A stretch of DNA of 64,000 bases from Gimesia fumaroli (GCF_007754425.1 NZ_CP037452.1:4749164-4813163); one strand, 5' to 3'; counted from the stretch's first letter, positions 53,936-63,625 are shown. Notes: a model not told the origin generated them from the sequence alone. Made by a program: numbers and translations.

Positions 53936-55609
53936 TTACCAGAACATCAGGCGAAAATGATTCTGCACTTCTTCCGGGCCTAAGGCACGCTTGTAAAGCG
54001 CGAATTCGTCAATTCCACCTACGAACTGCCTGAGCGTATTCACGAGCCTGAGCTGGCCGAGGTATAGCTTGTAGCCAGAGGAATCACTTTCCACGTTATG
54101 AAAAACGCGGCGTGCAATCGATCCATTAAGATACAGTTCCAGCATATTATGTTTCTTGACGACAACAACTTGCATCCATTGTCCCGGAACACAGTGTTCT
54201 CTTGAGATGAGATTCGTCCCGAACTTCCAATCAGGACTGGGGGGAAATCTTTGCAGAAAACGGATGTTGCCGATCTCATGTTTCATATTAGCAAGGTATT
54301 CTTTAGCCATGATCTCAATCACATTGAGATGTTGGATTCCAACGGCATCTGTTTCTTGAATGACAGACACACAAGTCATATGCGCTAATTTGTCTGCTCT
54401 GATCCAGAACTCAACCGAAAAGGGCCCCTCGTTCAATTCTGGAAAGGGATCTGCCGGCATAATCATACGCGGAGCTTCTGACAATCGAAATTGAGCATAT
54501 CCATCAGCAATTTGCAAACATTCGGGTTCATTGTGATTTCGGATGACGTCGGCTGTCCATTGCAGCCCCATTTCGTTTCGAACCTGGCCAAACTCTTCCG
54601 CCTCAAAACGCCAGTAAACCAGCGGTCGCGACTGTTTAACTGCGTCGATATACTCCTGCCTCACTGGTAATCCTAATGAGGGAGTTTCGACGCTGTTCGG
54701 AGCAAGAGTAGACGACTCCAACTTGTTTGGTATCGCCATTTTCTTTGGATCGCCTGATGACTCTTTTGGTTGTTTACTGACAATAGAAGTCCCCTCGTTT
54801 GCTGACAGCGGAGTTTCTGCCAGTTTATTTGTCAGCGGTTTCGCTTCTCTAGGACCGTCTTTATCGATTTGAATTCCAATTTCGGTCCCTAAATCAACAA
54901 CAGCAGCCTCAGGCGCATTGATCACAAAATCAATTGCTGACTCGGGGATTAACACAGTTGCTCGTCCCGAATGCAATGTGGCAGCCGACTTTGAGATCAT
55001 TTCGATCTCCGCCGGACCAACAATCGTAATCAATGCACCACTGAAGAATTCGAGTTGGATTCGCCCATGAGGAATTTTCAGCGTCCCCGCTTTAAAGCAG
55101 CGTCCGACTTTAAACTCATCAGAGTCGATGCCATCAACGTAAGTTAAAATGGCGATATCCGGAGTCTGTTTCATTTCAGGGAGAGGGCAGACATTGAATG
55201 TCTCTTCCCGATCTGGCACTTTTGTTTGCGTCCTTGATGGTTGTGCAAGGTTCTTCCCACTGGAAACGTTACCAGATTGCCAGGGCAGTAATAAAAAGGA
55301 AAAGACGAGCAACAAGCAGACCACACAGAGAACCATAACAATGATCGAGTTACGTCTTGTCGTGTTCTGTAGAGTTTTCAGTTGTATGATCGTTGAGGAA
55401 CTCAAACTCGAATCCGGAGCAGAGCATTCTTCATAGAAAGCAGATTCGAGATCCACTAATTGAATATATCGATTCCGAAACGCGATATCGGATTGAATAC
55501 GCTGCTCAATCGTTCTCAGTTCGTCTTCTGATATCCGACCATCAAGTAAACGTCGAATCAGGTCCACGTCACTTTCAGAATTTTGCCCCTCAGGGAATGG
55601 TAGCGACAT
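53936..55609 (-). CDS. FecR-domain anti-sigma-like protein with LamG/concanavalin-like domain
   Basis: A 557-residue membrane protein. The N-terminal cytoplasmic part is the anti-sigma-like segment SESDVDLIRRLLDGRISEDELRTIEQRI, then a single transmembrane helix (SIIVMVLCVVCLLLVFSFLLLPW), a FecR-type beta domain (LTYVDGIDSDEFKVGRCFKAG, LEFFSGALITIVGPAEIEM), a Pro/Ser linker, and a LamG-type jelly roll from about residue 330 (SRPLVYWRFEAEEFG, GPFSVEFWIRADKLA, WMQVVVVKKHNMLELYLNGS, VGGIDEFALYKRAL). It lies 13 bp after the ECF sigma gene, so it probably holds that sigma factor and senses an outside ligand. Confidence 0.85.
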   Translation of the reverse strand: MSLPFPEGQNSESDVDLIRRLLDGRISEDELRTIEQRIQSDIAFRNRYIQLVDLESAFYEECSAPDSSLSSSTIIQLKTLQNTTRRNSIIVMVLCVVCLLLVFSFLLLPWQSGNVSSGKNLAQPSRTQTKVPDREETFNVCPLPEMKQTPDIAILTYVDGIDSDEFKVGRCFKAGTLKIPHGRIQLEFFSGALITIVGPAEIEMISKSAATLHSGRATVLIPESAIDFVINAPEAAVVDLGTEIGIQIDKDGPREAKPLTNKLAETPLSANEGTSIVSKQPKESSGDPKKMAIPNKLESSTLAPNSVETPSLGLPVRQEYIDAVKQSRPLVYWRFEAEEFGQVRNEMGLQWTADVIRNHNEPECLQIADGYAQFRLSEAPRMIMPADPFPELNEGPFSVEFWIRADKLAHMTCVSVIQETDAVGIQHLNVIEIMAKEYLANMKHEIGNIRFLQRFPPSPDWKFGTNLISREHCVPGQWMQVVVVKKHNMLELYLNGSIARRVFHNVESDSSGYKLYLGQLRLVNTLRQFVGGIDEFALYKRALGPEEVQNHFRLMFW

Positions 55610-55622
55610 CGAATAAAGTCCT

Positions 55623-56177
55623 TTATATCCTGTCCAAAGCAGCAACGCGGCGTTCGACGCACTTTGTAATTAATTTGCGAACCCGGTCTAATCGTCGATA
55701 GAGCGCTTTGACAGTCCGTCCTTGCTCTTCAGCAAGTGTCTTGATGGTTGATGAATCTGAATATCTGCGTTCCAACATGTTCCGATCTTCCCTGGTAAGT
55801 TCGGAGAGGCATAGTTTCAGTGCAGAACGTTGTTGGCCCAAATATGACTCTTGCTCTTTTCGTGACTCTGCCAGCAGAGACATGATTTCTTCATTAAACA
55901 TCAGCCTGCTGCGTGCACATTCCTTGCGAAAATTAAGTGCTTCAAAATAGGCGAAGCGGGTTGCCCAAGGCAGGAAGTCTCTGTCCTGGTCGAATTCCTC
56001 AAATTTTTCCCACATCACAAGTGCCGTTCGCTGTAATACTTCTTCTGCATCATCCCGGCGCGGGATGAGCATCATAATGTATCGCAACAGCTCACGATCA
56101 TAGGTGACCATAAACCTGGCAAACAGATTCCCGGAAAGATTCATCGAGTCACATTGATTAAGGACTTTTTGGCGCAA
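55623..56177 (-). CDS. ECF sigma factor, planctomycete/verrucomicrobium subgroup
   Basis: A 184-residue sigma-70 ECF factor of the TIGR02989 type. Region 2: FMVTYDRELLRYIMMLIPRRDDAEEVLQRTALVMWEKFEEFDQ, with WATRFAYFEALNFRK; region 4: LCLSELTREDRNMLERRYSDSSTIKTLAEEQGRTVKALYRRLDRVRKLITKCV. Start TTG 56177 has AAGG eight bases upstream; ATG 56144 (MNLSGNLFARF) is the other option. It is the first gene of a two-gene unit with the FecR/LamG protein and probably controls it and nearby pseudopilin-type genes (inference). Confidence 0.88.
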   Translation of the reverse strand: MRQKVLNQCDSMNLSGNLFARFMVTYDRELLRYIMMLIPRRDDAEEVLQRTALVMWEKFEEFDQDRDFLPWATRFAYFEALNFRKECARSRLMFNEEIMSLLAESRKEQESYLGQQRSALKLCLSELTREDRNMLERRYSDSSTIKTLAEEQGRTVKALYRRLDRVRKLITKCVERRVAALDRI

Positions 56178-56484
56178 TGATTCGACCTTATTGACATGTT
56201 CTCATCTATATAGACTAACTCTCCAGAGCGAGGTCAAATTCCCCCCCGCAATCTCTTTCTTTTTCGTGTATTAAAAAATTTACTGACTAATTTTAACAAT
56301 TTGATCCTATTTTCATAAAAAACAAGGGGAATTCATCGCTGCAACGGAGAATTACAGCAGTGAGGAAGATCCATTCATACTCCCCGTTTGGGCTTCCTTC
56401 CATTTATCCTTTCCTTAAACAACGGGATTTCTAAATTACATTTCTCTGGGGTGGATTCTTATCTTTGGGCTGGGATATATAATT
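56178..56484. other. Divergent promoter region of the ECF sigma and DUF1559 genes
   Basis: About 300 bp between divergent start codons, AT-rich in the middle. No operator or repeat stands out by eye. Confidence 0.35.
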
Positions 56485-57504
56485 ATGAGAAAACGTTCGC
56501 AAGGTTTTACACTCATTGAATTGCTGGTCGTCATTGCCATCATCGCCATTTTGATTGCCCTGCTGTTACCTGCCGTCCAGCAGGCACGGGAAGCGGCTCG
56601 CAGATCTCAGTGTAAGAACAACCTGAAACAACTTGGTCTCGGTTTGCACAACTACTATGAAACGTTTTCCCAATTTCCGCCGGGAGGCGTTCACTCCAGT
56701 GTGCCTCGTAACGGTGGAAGTGGTCATAGTTTTGGCCCCAGTTTTTATGGCTTGCTTTTACCATACATGGATCTTGCGACGATGTATAACGCAATGGTAT
56801 GGGAAGGGGAGTCACCCGGATATGTCAATGAAGGCGCTGGGAGCGCGGGTGATGCGAACCGCGTAATTGTCAATGAAGCAGGTCAAATTCCGGCATTCAC
56901 CTGCCCTTCATCAACGCTTGACGTTCGAAATGGATCATTCGCTCCCTTCGCGCATTATGCCGGTATCACGGGAGCCGCTGACCCGACCTCATTCACAGAA
57001 AACCGCATCTTCGACGATGGCAGCCTGGGGCTGATTTCAGGTGGGGGGATGCTGGTCCCCAATAAAGGCGTCCGTCTGCGCGACTGTACCGATGGGTCCA
57101 GCAATACGATCATGATTGGTGAGGCTAATGGAAAACTGGAACGACTGACTGCCGGAACCTATTCCAAGCTGGCGGCCACGGGAACAACGCATGGCTGGCT
57201 GATGGGACTTCGCGTGACAGGTACCCCGCCCAATCTTCAGCCCGTCTCCGCGAATTCAGATCAACGTTGCTTTAACCTGACAACCGTCAGATACAGCCCC
57301 AACCAGGAGCCCTTTGCCAATCAACTCTTCCCCGGAATGGGCAGTAATGTCGGTGCCAATAATCCACTGATGTCATTCCATGTGGGAGGTGTCCAGATTT
57401 TGAAAGGAGACGGATCTGTTCGCTTTCTGAGCGAAAACGTTCATCTTGAGACCCTGAAGCAATTGGCAACTCGCGATGATGGTCAGCCAGTAGGAGAGTA
57501 TTAA
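56485..57504 (+). CDS. DUF1559 protein with type II pseudopilin N-terminus
   Basis: A 339-residue exported protein. It begins [20 protein letters not shown], the prepilin methylation site (G/FTLIE) and hydrophobic helix, then [37 protein letters not shown], diagnostic for DUF1559. The C-terminus has the H-X9-DG motif, [22 protein letters not shown], thought to be part of the planctomycete processing or assembly signal. Probably forms surface or periplasmic pilin-like structures. It is followed by a lipoprotein gene 98 bp on. Confidence 0.9.
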   Translation: MRKRSQGFTLIELLVVIAIIAILIALLLPAVQQAREAARRSQCKNNLKQLGLGLHNYYETFSQFPPGGVHSSVPRNGGSGHSFGPSFYGLLLPYMDLATMYNAMVWEGESPGYVNEGAGSAGDANRVIVNEAGQIPAFTCPSSTLDVRNGSFAPFAHYAGITGAADPTSFTENRIFDDGSLGLISGGGMLVPNKGVRLRDCTDGSSNTIMIGEANGKLERLTAGTYSKLAATGTTHGWLMGLRVTGTPPNLQPVSANSDQRCFNLTTVRYSPNQEPFANQLFPGMGSNVGANNPLMSFHVGGVQILKGDGSVRFLSENVHLETLKQLATRDDGQPVGEY

Positions 57505-57602
57505 GACTGACCTGTTCCTTTGAGTCCCGTGTCTAGCAACATGGTTGAATTTTGTCTCGATCATAATTTGAATCTGAATCCCTGTTACAAAGGAAGTTTC
57601 CC

Positions 57603-58070
57603 ATGCGCGCGCCACGTATTGTTACTTCACTGCTCATTGTTCTATTGGGGCTGAGCACGACAGCATGCTCAAAAACAACAGACTACGGCCCGATGGGGAG
57701 TGTCACCGGTAAGCTGACGATCGATGGAAAAGCGATTGACCAGGGAACGCAGTTACTCTTCATGAAGATGGATGCCGGCTATGCTGCCTTTGGTGAAACG
57801 GATGCAGAAGGAAATTACTCGATTACCTGGGCCCGCGATGGGGAACGTAAATCCGAAGTCCCGTTGGGCAGTTATAAAGTCCTGATTCAACCACCCCGAG
57901 TTGGCAAAGATACGGAAGAGATGTCCGCAGAAGAGATGCTCGAAGGCGGGGACGTGGCCCCTGCCAAACCGAAATTCCCTGCGAAGTATCAACAACACGC
58001 CACCAGCGGCCTGGAATTTACGGTCAAAGAGGGCGAAAACAAAATTAACATTGATTTGAAGTCGAAGTAA
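57603..58070 (+). CDS. Lipoprotein with carboxypeptidase-regulatory-like domain
   Basis: A 155-residue lipoprotein (MRAPRIVTSLLIVLLGLSTTAC, lipobox TTAC). The mature protein is a beta-sandwich: GSVTGKLTIDGKAIDQGTQLLFM and AEGNYSITWARDGERKSEVPLGSYKVLIQPPR, as in the small 'carboxypeptidase regulatory-like' proteins that sit beside DUF1559 genes in planctomycetes. AAGGAAG precedes the ATG. Probably co-expressed with the DUF1559 gene upstream. Confidence 0.75.
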   Translation: MRAPRIVTSLLIVLLGLSTTACSKTTDYGPMGSVTGKLTIDGKAIDQGTQLLFMKMDAGYAAFGETDAEGNYSITWARDGERKSEVPLGSYKVLIQPPRVGKDTEEMSAEEMLEGGDVAPAKPKFPAKYQQHATSGLEFTVKEGENKINIDLKSK

Positions 58071-58104
58071 ATTCGATTCTCAATTCACGATCGCATGGTT
58101 TGCG

Positions 58105-58611
58105 TTATGACACATCGTGTTTCGAATGGGCTTTCTGATCGGGTACTTTGAAATCGGGATTCACAAGTTTAAAGTCGGCGTTCTCGGCTCCTCCTGATGG
58201 GACATCGAATTCCAGAGTCGTTTTCGAATTGTAGTTCTCCGGAATCGGGTTAGGGCCGCGGCGATCCTTTCCCGATGAATCATAGGTCGGCAGAATTTCC
58301 TCGAACGCATCGAGTGAAATCATCACATCATTCGGCCCGACAACTGCTCCTCTGTTGCCGGTCATGACAACGGCAAGTTCATAATGACCTGCTTCATCCG
58401 TTTTGCCGTACGACTCAGCCGCTCCTTTGGCCTCACTGTCATCGTCAGTCGTTCGAGGACGAAACAGTACCGTGGCGCCTGGCAGCGGTTCACCGTTCAT
58501 CGTCACCGTTCCCGATACCGACGCCAGCTTCACATTATCAGAACCGCATCCTGTGAATCCCACTAAAATAATCATCAGCGGAAACCATCGCGAAATCGAA
58601 AAGTCGCTCAT
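58105..58611 (-). CDS. Lipoprotein with carboxypeptidase-regulatory-like domain, second copy
   Basis: A 168-residue lipoprotein (MSDFSISRWFPLMIILVGFTGC, lipobox FTGC) with SVSGTVTMNGEPLPGATVLFRP and DEAGHYELAVVMTGNRGAVVGPNDVMISL. It has the same domain as the gene at 57603 and is 82 bp downstream of the second DUF1559 gene, giving a mirror-image DUF1559 plus lipoprotein pair. The ATG at 58611 is used. Confidence 0.75.
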   Translation of the reverse strand: MSDFSISRWFPLMIILVGFTGCGSDNVKLASVSGTVTMNGEPLPGATVLFRPRTTDDDSEAKGAAESYGKTDEAGHYELAVVMTGNRGAVVGPNDVMISLDAFEEILPTYDSSGKDRRGPNPIPENYNSKTTLEFDVPSGGAENADFKLVNPDFKVPDQKAHSKHDVS

Positions 58612-58693
58612 CTGTGAAAACACTCCTGCAAACGGAACTTAATTCATAAGAATTTCACTCAGCTCTCTGATTCTCTCACCAGAAACGGGATGA

Positions 58694-59617
58694 TCACCAC
58701 TCCCCGACGATTTCTCCCCCTTCAGGAGTTCCCAGACTTTGAAATATTCCTAAATCGATGTTTTCACTTAAAAAGCGACTTGAGCCATCGGCCAACAGCA
58801 CCTGCATTCCACCGACATGCATGCTGCCCCAGCCTCGCTTACAGGCATTACTGCCTCCCGTGCCTCCAATTGCCACACAGCGATCATAATCGGGAATCAG
58901 AGTGCGACGTTGGGCCGTGAAGGAAGACTGACTGTAAGAAGTATAAGTGTAAGCCCAGAACGTCCCGCGACGAGGACGTGTTCGCGTATGATACTCTGCC
59001 ACCACGATCGTATTTGAAGTTCCATCAGAAATTGAATTGAATTTCTCCACTGTGTAACCACTGGTCCCGATACTATGCAATACGCCTCGCCAGCTACTTG
59101 GAAGAGAGGCCCCTTCCGCATTGTCCATCCAGCCACTCGTATCAGTTTTACCAGAAACGGCGCGATAGGAACTCATTCGATATTGCAAACCGCTCCCCGG
59201 CCCACTCTCGGGTTGCATCAATTTACCGGCGTTGGTATCCGAAGGGCAGTTATAGACAACCATGTTTTGTTCCCGGACAGTCGCATTGGGCGGGTCTTCA
59301 TTGAATGCGTTGGAATCATACTTTTGAAACAAGGGTGCCTGATCGAGGTATGGTAGAATTGAGATGGCCCAGTTGATACCGCTTTTGGTTGCACAACAGG
59401 TTCCCAGTGTAACCCCGCCCGGAGGAAACGAATTGTAAGCCTCATGATAATTGTGCAACGCTAACCCAATCTGTTTGAGGTTGTTCTTGCAGGAACTCCG
59501 TCGCGCTGCTTCGCGGGCCTGCTGGACAGCGGGTAAAAGCAATGAAATCAAAATCGCGATGATCGCGATCACGACTAACAATTCAATCAGTGTAAATCCG
59601 CGTTTGTGTGTATTCAT
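58694..59617 (-). CDS. DUF1559 protein with type II pseudopilin N-terminus, second copy
   Basis: A 307-residue paralogue. N-terminus [20 protein letters not shown] with the prepilin cleavage site, [28 protein letters not shown], and the C-terminal [23 protein letters not shown] (H-X9-DG). AAGGGG lies upstream of the ATG. The two DUF1559 genes face each other across their lipoprotein partners. It shares the surface-structure role proposed for the family. Confidence 0.9.
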   Translation of the reverse strand: MNTHKRGFTLIELLVVIAIIAILISLLLPAVQQAREAARRSSCKNNLKQIGLALHNYHEAYNSFPPGGVTLGTCCATKSGINWAISILPYLDQAPLFQKYDSNAFNEDPPNATVREQNMVVYNCPSDTNAGKLMQPESGPGSGLQYRMSSYRAVSGKTDTSGWMDNAEGASLPSSWRGVLHSIGTSGYTVEKFNSISDGTSNTIVVAEYHTRTRPRRGTFWAYTYTSYSQSSFTAQRRTLIPDYDRCVAIGGTGGSNACKRGWGSMHVGGMQVLLADGSSRFLSENIDLGIFQSLGTPEGGEIVGEW

Positions 59618-59901
59618 AATCGAGCCCCTTATGAATTAAGAAATGGATATGAATGAAGTGATCGCGTCTCAAAGCACACGCATTTTTCACTATACCTATT
59701 TTTAATCAAAAGTATACATAATTTTCACACACGAAGATTTTGCGTTTCCAGCAGGATTAATTTTAGTTTTATTAATAAAAACGAGTGTCATTTTTTTATT
59801 CGGATTAATTCCATGTACAAGACTGTTTCGACTTGTTTGAGCAATAGCAATGCACGAAGAGAGAACCAAAAAGGAATTCACCTCATCTCAGATTTTCTAC
59901 T

Positions 59902-59950
59902 GTCAGTCCTGTAAGAAAACCAATTCGGAAGCGGCAAAATATGCGTTCTT
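59902..59950 (-). pseudogene. Fragment of the Nudix gene 3' end
   Basis: Minus strand encodes AYFAASELVFLQD and a stop, against AYIDASEPVFLQD at the end of the intact Nudix gene (62924). Twenty consecutive bases at the stop-codon end are identical to 62924-62943. The rest of the gene is missing here. Confidence 0.7.
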
Positions 59951-59984
59951 AGGCTTATAGATTAAACCCAATACAGCCATTGTG

Positions 59985-60058
59985 GCGAATATTTTCGCTT
60001 AGGGCTTGCAATGGCGAAACTATTCGCTAACATCGACTTAATTAGCGAAATTATTCGC
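59985..60058 (+). promoter_or_regulatory. Triple BlaI-type operator and promoter
   Basis: Three copies of GCGAA-N4-TTCGC: 59985-59998, 60014-60027 and 60045-60058, at 29-31 bp centre spacing (about three helix turns). The second lies between a TTGCAA (60006-60011) and a TAACAT (60028-60033), 16 bp apart, and so should block the promoter when bound. This matches BlaI/MecI-type control. Confidence 0.8.
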
Positions 60059-60089
60059 TACTTGTATTTCCTTTCACTGGAGCCCTGTT

Positions 60090-60479
60090 ATGCCGCGTCC
60101 CCCGTCTTCACAACTGACGGAAGTCGAGCTACAAATCCTTCGCATTCTTTGGGAGAAGCAGGCTGCGACAGCGCGTCAGATTCATAACTCTCTCTCTGAG
60201 TATCGCAACACAAACTATTCCACGACAGTCAAGATGCTGTCGGTCATGCTCGGCAAGAAACTTGTCAAACGTGACGAAACGGTTCACCCGCAGATATACC
60301 GTCCTGCCGCCACACAACAACGTACGCAGCAGAAAATGCTTAAGGATCTGATCAGTAAAGTTTACAATGGTTCCACAGGAAGCCTTGTTTTACAAGCACT
60401 TTCCTCACAAAAAGCTTCTCCGCAAGAACTGTCCGAAATTCGTCAATTACTGGATGAGTTGGAAGAGAGTGAGAAATGA
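60090..60479 (+). CDS. BlaI/MecI-family transcriptional repressor
   Basis: A 129-residue winged-helix repressor: PPSSQLTEVELQILRILWEKQAATARQIHNSL, then NTNYSTTVKMLSVMLGKKLVKRDETV (recognition helix and wing) and the C-terminal dimerisation helix ELSEIRQLLDELEES. In BlaI proteins the protease BlaR1 cuts the repressor between the domains. It is preceded by its three operators and overlaps the next gene by 4 bp, a standard blaI-blaR1 pair. No beta-lactamase gene is near. Confidence 0.88.
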   Translation: MPRPPSSQLTEVELQILRILWEKQAATARQIHNSLSEYRNTNYSTTVKMLSVMLGKKLVKRDETVHPQIYRPAATQQRTQQKMLKDLISKVYNGSTGSLVLQALSSQKASPQELSEIRQLLDELEESEK

Positions 60480-62857
60480 ACGCGTTAGCAACGATATTCC
60501 ATTCGGCTTGGGCTGAGCGCGTGGGTTGGACATTGCTGCATTCCTTATGGCAGATCGCACTACTCGCAATTGCGTATCGTCTCGTGTCGATCTTGCTCAG
60601 AAATCGTCCCGCAACCGTTCGATATTTGATCAGTTGTGTGACGCTGTTCTCTATGCTCGGTTTTCCGCTGAGCACGTTTTATCTGCTTTCACAAAATGCC
60701 ATGCGGGTTTCGACAGACATTAACAACACACCCACAATAGTTAGTGTATCAGACGATTTACCAGCGTCCTCGAAAGTCATAACAGAATCTGAGAAGCTGA
60801 TTATCGATCCCCAATCTTCGGTGACACAATCCTCTTCGACAGACAGCGACACAAAGACTGTTTCATCTGCAGACCTTCCTGCAAATTCTTTCTCAGATAA
60901 ACTGTTCTCTCTATTGCGTCCCTGGCTGCCGCTGGCAACCACTGTCTGGTTAATCGGGACTCTCCTCTTTGCACTAAGGCCACTCTGGGGGTGGCTCCAC
61001 GTACGCCGGTTAAAACGCCACGGATTATCTCCACTCTCGCCCCAGTTACGAGACCTGGGAGCCAGCCTGGCTGTCCGGCTTGGCATCAAGCAAGGCGTAC
61101 AATTTCTGCAGTCATCCCTGGTAGAAGTGCCGACGATCGTTGGCTGTTTCTCTCCCATCATTTTATTACCAGCCTCAGCTATCACAGGCCTCACAGTTCA
61201 AGAACTTGAGATGATCTTAGCGCATGAACTGGCCCACATCCGCAGGCATGACTATTTGATCAACCTCGCGCAAACGGTGATTGAATCTCTGCTCTTTTAC
61301 CATCCCGGCATGTGGTGGATCTCGAATCAGATCCGCCAGGAACGCGAGCATTGCTGTGATGATATCGCTGTTGCTCTGGGTAAAAACTGTGCCGTATACG
61401 TTCAGGCGCTTGCGCGGCTTGAACAGCAGCGTCATGAGACTCCAGCCATCGTACTGACCGCAACAGGCGGATTGCTCATCTCCCGCGTTCGCCGAATACT
61501 GGAGCAATCGAAAAACGAGGTAGGCTATGTCAACATCACAGCCTGTCTTACCGGACTGGTCTTGATTGGTCTGGTTGCGACTGCGTTCATGATGAATAAC
61601 ATCCCTCAGAAAAAATCGATTGTTCTTTTTACCAGTGAGCAGAACAGCGAGTTGCCTGAGGGTGAATTGAGTGTCGAAATTCCGAATCGCCTCATCAAAG
61701 TGATTAAGGCATACGATCTGCCGTTTTTTACTGAAACGAATCTGGATCAAATTCGCAAAGATTTTCGTCTGATCGTCGAAAAGTATGCTCCGAAAAATAT
61801 GAGCGATGAGCGTAAACGTTCCATTCTCACGGCGATTGAAGAACACAGTAGTCAGTATCTGTTTCTACCCAGCTTTGACGCGAATAGCATGGAATCGCTG
61901 AATAAAAACTATCTGAATATGCCTGACCGACTCAAAACACTCCAATGGAAACTTAGTCAGGCGTTGCAGCGCGGTCCCTTGAACAAAGAACAGGCGCAAC
62001 GTCGGGAAGAACTGTGGACGTTCATGTCAAATCATATTATGAGTTTACCCGAGTTTCGTCAATTTACTCATAAGTCAGCACTCCAGGATCTTAAGACTCG
62101 TTTTACGGATCCTCTGTGTACCCAATTCGACCGTCCTCTGACCGATGAGCAATTCAATAAGTTCAAAGGCATACTGCAGCGAAGCTCTTATAACAGTAAG
62201 CATGAAATAATGCTTGTGGTTGCTCATCTGTCTGGGGCAGCTCAGCAGGCATATCGTCCTTATACCAGAGGCATCACTCGCACTCTGCCTTTTGACGATG
62301 AAGTCAAAAGTGCCCATACCAGTAATGGATATGTGACTTTGAGGTTCACATCAAACAATAAATTCTGCGGTAGGAAACAAGAGTTAGAAGATTTCAATAA
62401 TTCATACACCGTTTTTGATACGGACTCTGACATTCAAGCAAATGCATATCCACTCATCACTGTGCCAGCAGACGCCCGCGAACCGGACAAAATCTCTCAC
62501 TGGCTCAATCAAACGGGCAAAGGCGATTTCGGTTATAAAGATGGCGAACTGTTTGCAGTACGTGGAACAAAGCTGGCATTGCTGAATGTAAAAAACTGGC
62601 TCGAAGCCGATGCAATCAGCAACGGTGACTTGCTTGCTGAAATAAATCAGCAGGACAAACGTGCCATCAATGTCAAAACCTATATTCAAACCCATCAGGA
62701 TCAGTTTCTAGCGCGCCATATCACTGGATACCGTTACATTGAATACATTGGCCCTTACATCGGGGTACTGAACCTGGAAGGCCACCTGTCAGTCGTTCAC
62801 GTCAAAAAGGACTCCTTCAAGGACCGTATTTATCTCAATTGTCGCCCGCGTCCGTAA
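60476..62857 (+). CDS. BlaR1/M56-family sensor metalloprotease with a novel C-terminal part
   Basis: A 793-residue membrane protease partner of the BlaI-like repressor. Transmembrane segments lie near 20-40, 50-72, 150-172 and 355-373. The M56 zinc site is present, H250-ELAH254, with the downstream REREHCCDD motif. The normal BlaR1 ends in a penicillin-binding sensor domain; here residues 380-793 do not show the SxxK, SxN or KTG motifs and appear alpha/beta with repeated helices (RKDFRLIVEKYAPKNMSDERKR, LQWKLSQALQRGPLNKEQAQRR). So the ligand sensed is probably not a beta-lactam. Overlaps blaI by 4 bp, so translation is likely coupled. Confidence 0.85.
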   Translation: MNALATIFHSAWAERVGWTLLHSLWQIALLAIAYRLVSILLRNRPATVRYLISCVTLFSMLGFPLSTFYLLSQNAMRVSTDINNTPTIVSVSDDLPASSKVITESEKLIIDPQSSVTQSSSTDSDTKTVSSADLPANSFSDKLFSLLRPWLPLATTVWLIGTLLFALRPLWGWLHVRRLKRHGLSPLSPQLRDLGASLAVRLGIKQGVQFLQSSLVEVPTIVGCFSPIILLPASAITGLTVQELEMILAHELAHIRRHDYLINLAQTVIESLLFYHPGMWWISNQIRQEREHCCDDIAVALGKNCAVYVQALARLEQQRHETPAIVLTATGGLLISRVRRILEQSKNEVGYVNITACLTGLVLIGLVATAFMMNNIPQKKSIVLFTSEQNSELPEGELSVEIPNRLIKVIKAYDLPFFTETNLDQIRKDFRLIVEKYAPKNMSDERKRSILTAIEEHSSQYLFLPSFDANSMESLNKNYLNMPDRLKTLQWKLSQALQRGPLNKEQAQRREELWTFMSNHIMSLPEFRQFTHKSALQDLKTRFTDPLCTQFDRPLTDEQFNKFKGILQRSSYNSKHEIMLVVAHLSGAAQQAYRPYTRGITRTLPFDDEVKSAHTSNGYVTLRFTSNNKFCGRKQELEDFNNSYTVFDTDSDIQANAYPLITVPADAREPDKISHWLNQTGKGDFGYKDGELFAVRGTKLALLNVKNWLEADAISNGDLLAEINQQDKRAINVKTYIQTHQDQFLARHITGYRYIEYIGPYIGVLNLEGHLSVVHVKKDSFKDRIYLNCRPRP

Positions 62858-62923
62858 CAACAGAATTGTTGACAGGACCAGAGAGTCAGAAACGGGTAAG
62901 CTTCCCCTACCCATCCCGTGCAG

Positions 62924-63415
62924 TCAGTCCTGTAAGAAAACCGGCTCGGAAGCATCGATATATGCATGCTCAACTAATTTCGGCAGCGCACCGGGACGTA
63001 GAATTTCAGACGTGTTGTGTATCTCTTCAAGCGACCACCATCGGATCATTTTGAAAATCCGGCGTTCACTGTCCGACATCCCTACCGAATTGATTTGGGG
63101 ATCATCAGAGGCGCGGCACACAAAGTAGGTTTCGTGGCTGAGCACCAAGCCTGCTTCCGGCAGATTCAATGGAACTTTCCTCAGGCCAACCTGCCTGCCG
63201 ATTGCGATATCTGTCAGACCAAGTTCTTCCCGCAACTCACGCCGGAGCGCATCCACTGTTTGCTCCCCCACTTCAATCCCCCCGCCAGGCGTCGCCCAGT
63301 ATCGGAGCACATCAGGCCGCACGGGATTGACTGGCGTCGTATCTTGATGCTGGATCAAAAGCACCTGATCTTGATTGTTCAGAAGAATCGCCCGCGCTGA
63401 TTCACGTTGCTGCAT
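62924..63415 (-). CDS. Nudix hydrolase
   Basis: A 163-residue nucleoside-diphosphate-linked-moiety hydrolase. The Nudix box is complete: GGGIEVGEQTVDALRRELREELGL (positions about 45-68 give G-x5-E-x7-REU-x-EE-x-GU). Flanking motifs: ESARAILLNNQDQVLLIQHQD and FKMIRWWSLEEIHNTSEILRPGALP. Substrate unknown. ATG 63415 is used instead of GTG 63427. The 3' end of this gene is repeated at 59902-59950, on the other side of the blaI-blaR1 module. Confidence 0.88.
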   Translation of the reverse strand: MQQRESARAILLNNQDQVLLIQHQDTTPVNPVRPDVLRYWATPGGGIEVGEQTVDALRRELREELGLTDIAIGRQVGLRKVPLNLPEAGLVLSHETYFVCRASDDPQINSVGMSDSERRIFKMIRWWSLEEIHNTSEILRPGALPKLVEHAYIDASEPVFLQD

Positions 63416-63625
63416 GGGATATTTCACTATCTGACAATAGACAAACCTGAAAAAACGAGACCCTGATTTCCAGTCTAACTAGTGGCATTATAAGCTCTTA
63501 GAAAACTTTGAATCAGTTCACTTTAAAGCTGGATATTAACCAAGTCCCTTGGGTACGATAGATCATATTCAAGCTTATGTCTATTCGATGAGTTAACGAC
63601 ATTTGAGATCAGATGGGCCATCATA

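Larger units (their letters stand above)
59618..60089. other. Gap with a Nudix gene fragment and BlaI-type operators
   Basis: 470 bp without a full gene. It holds a remnant of the 3' end of a Nudix gene (59902-59950) and three operator palindromes before the BlaI-like gene. Confidence 0.7.
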
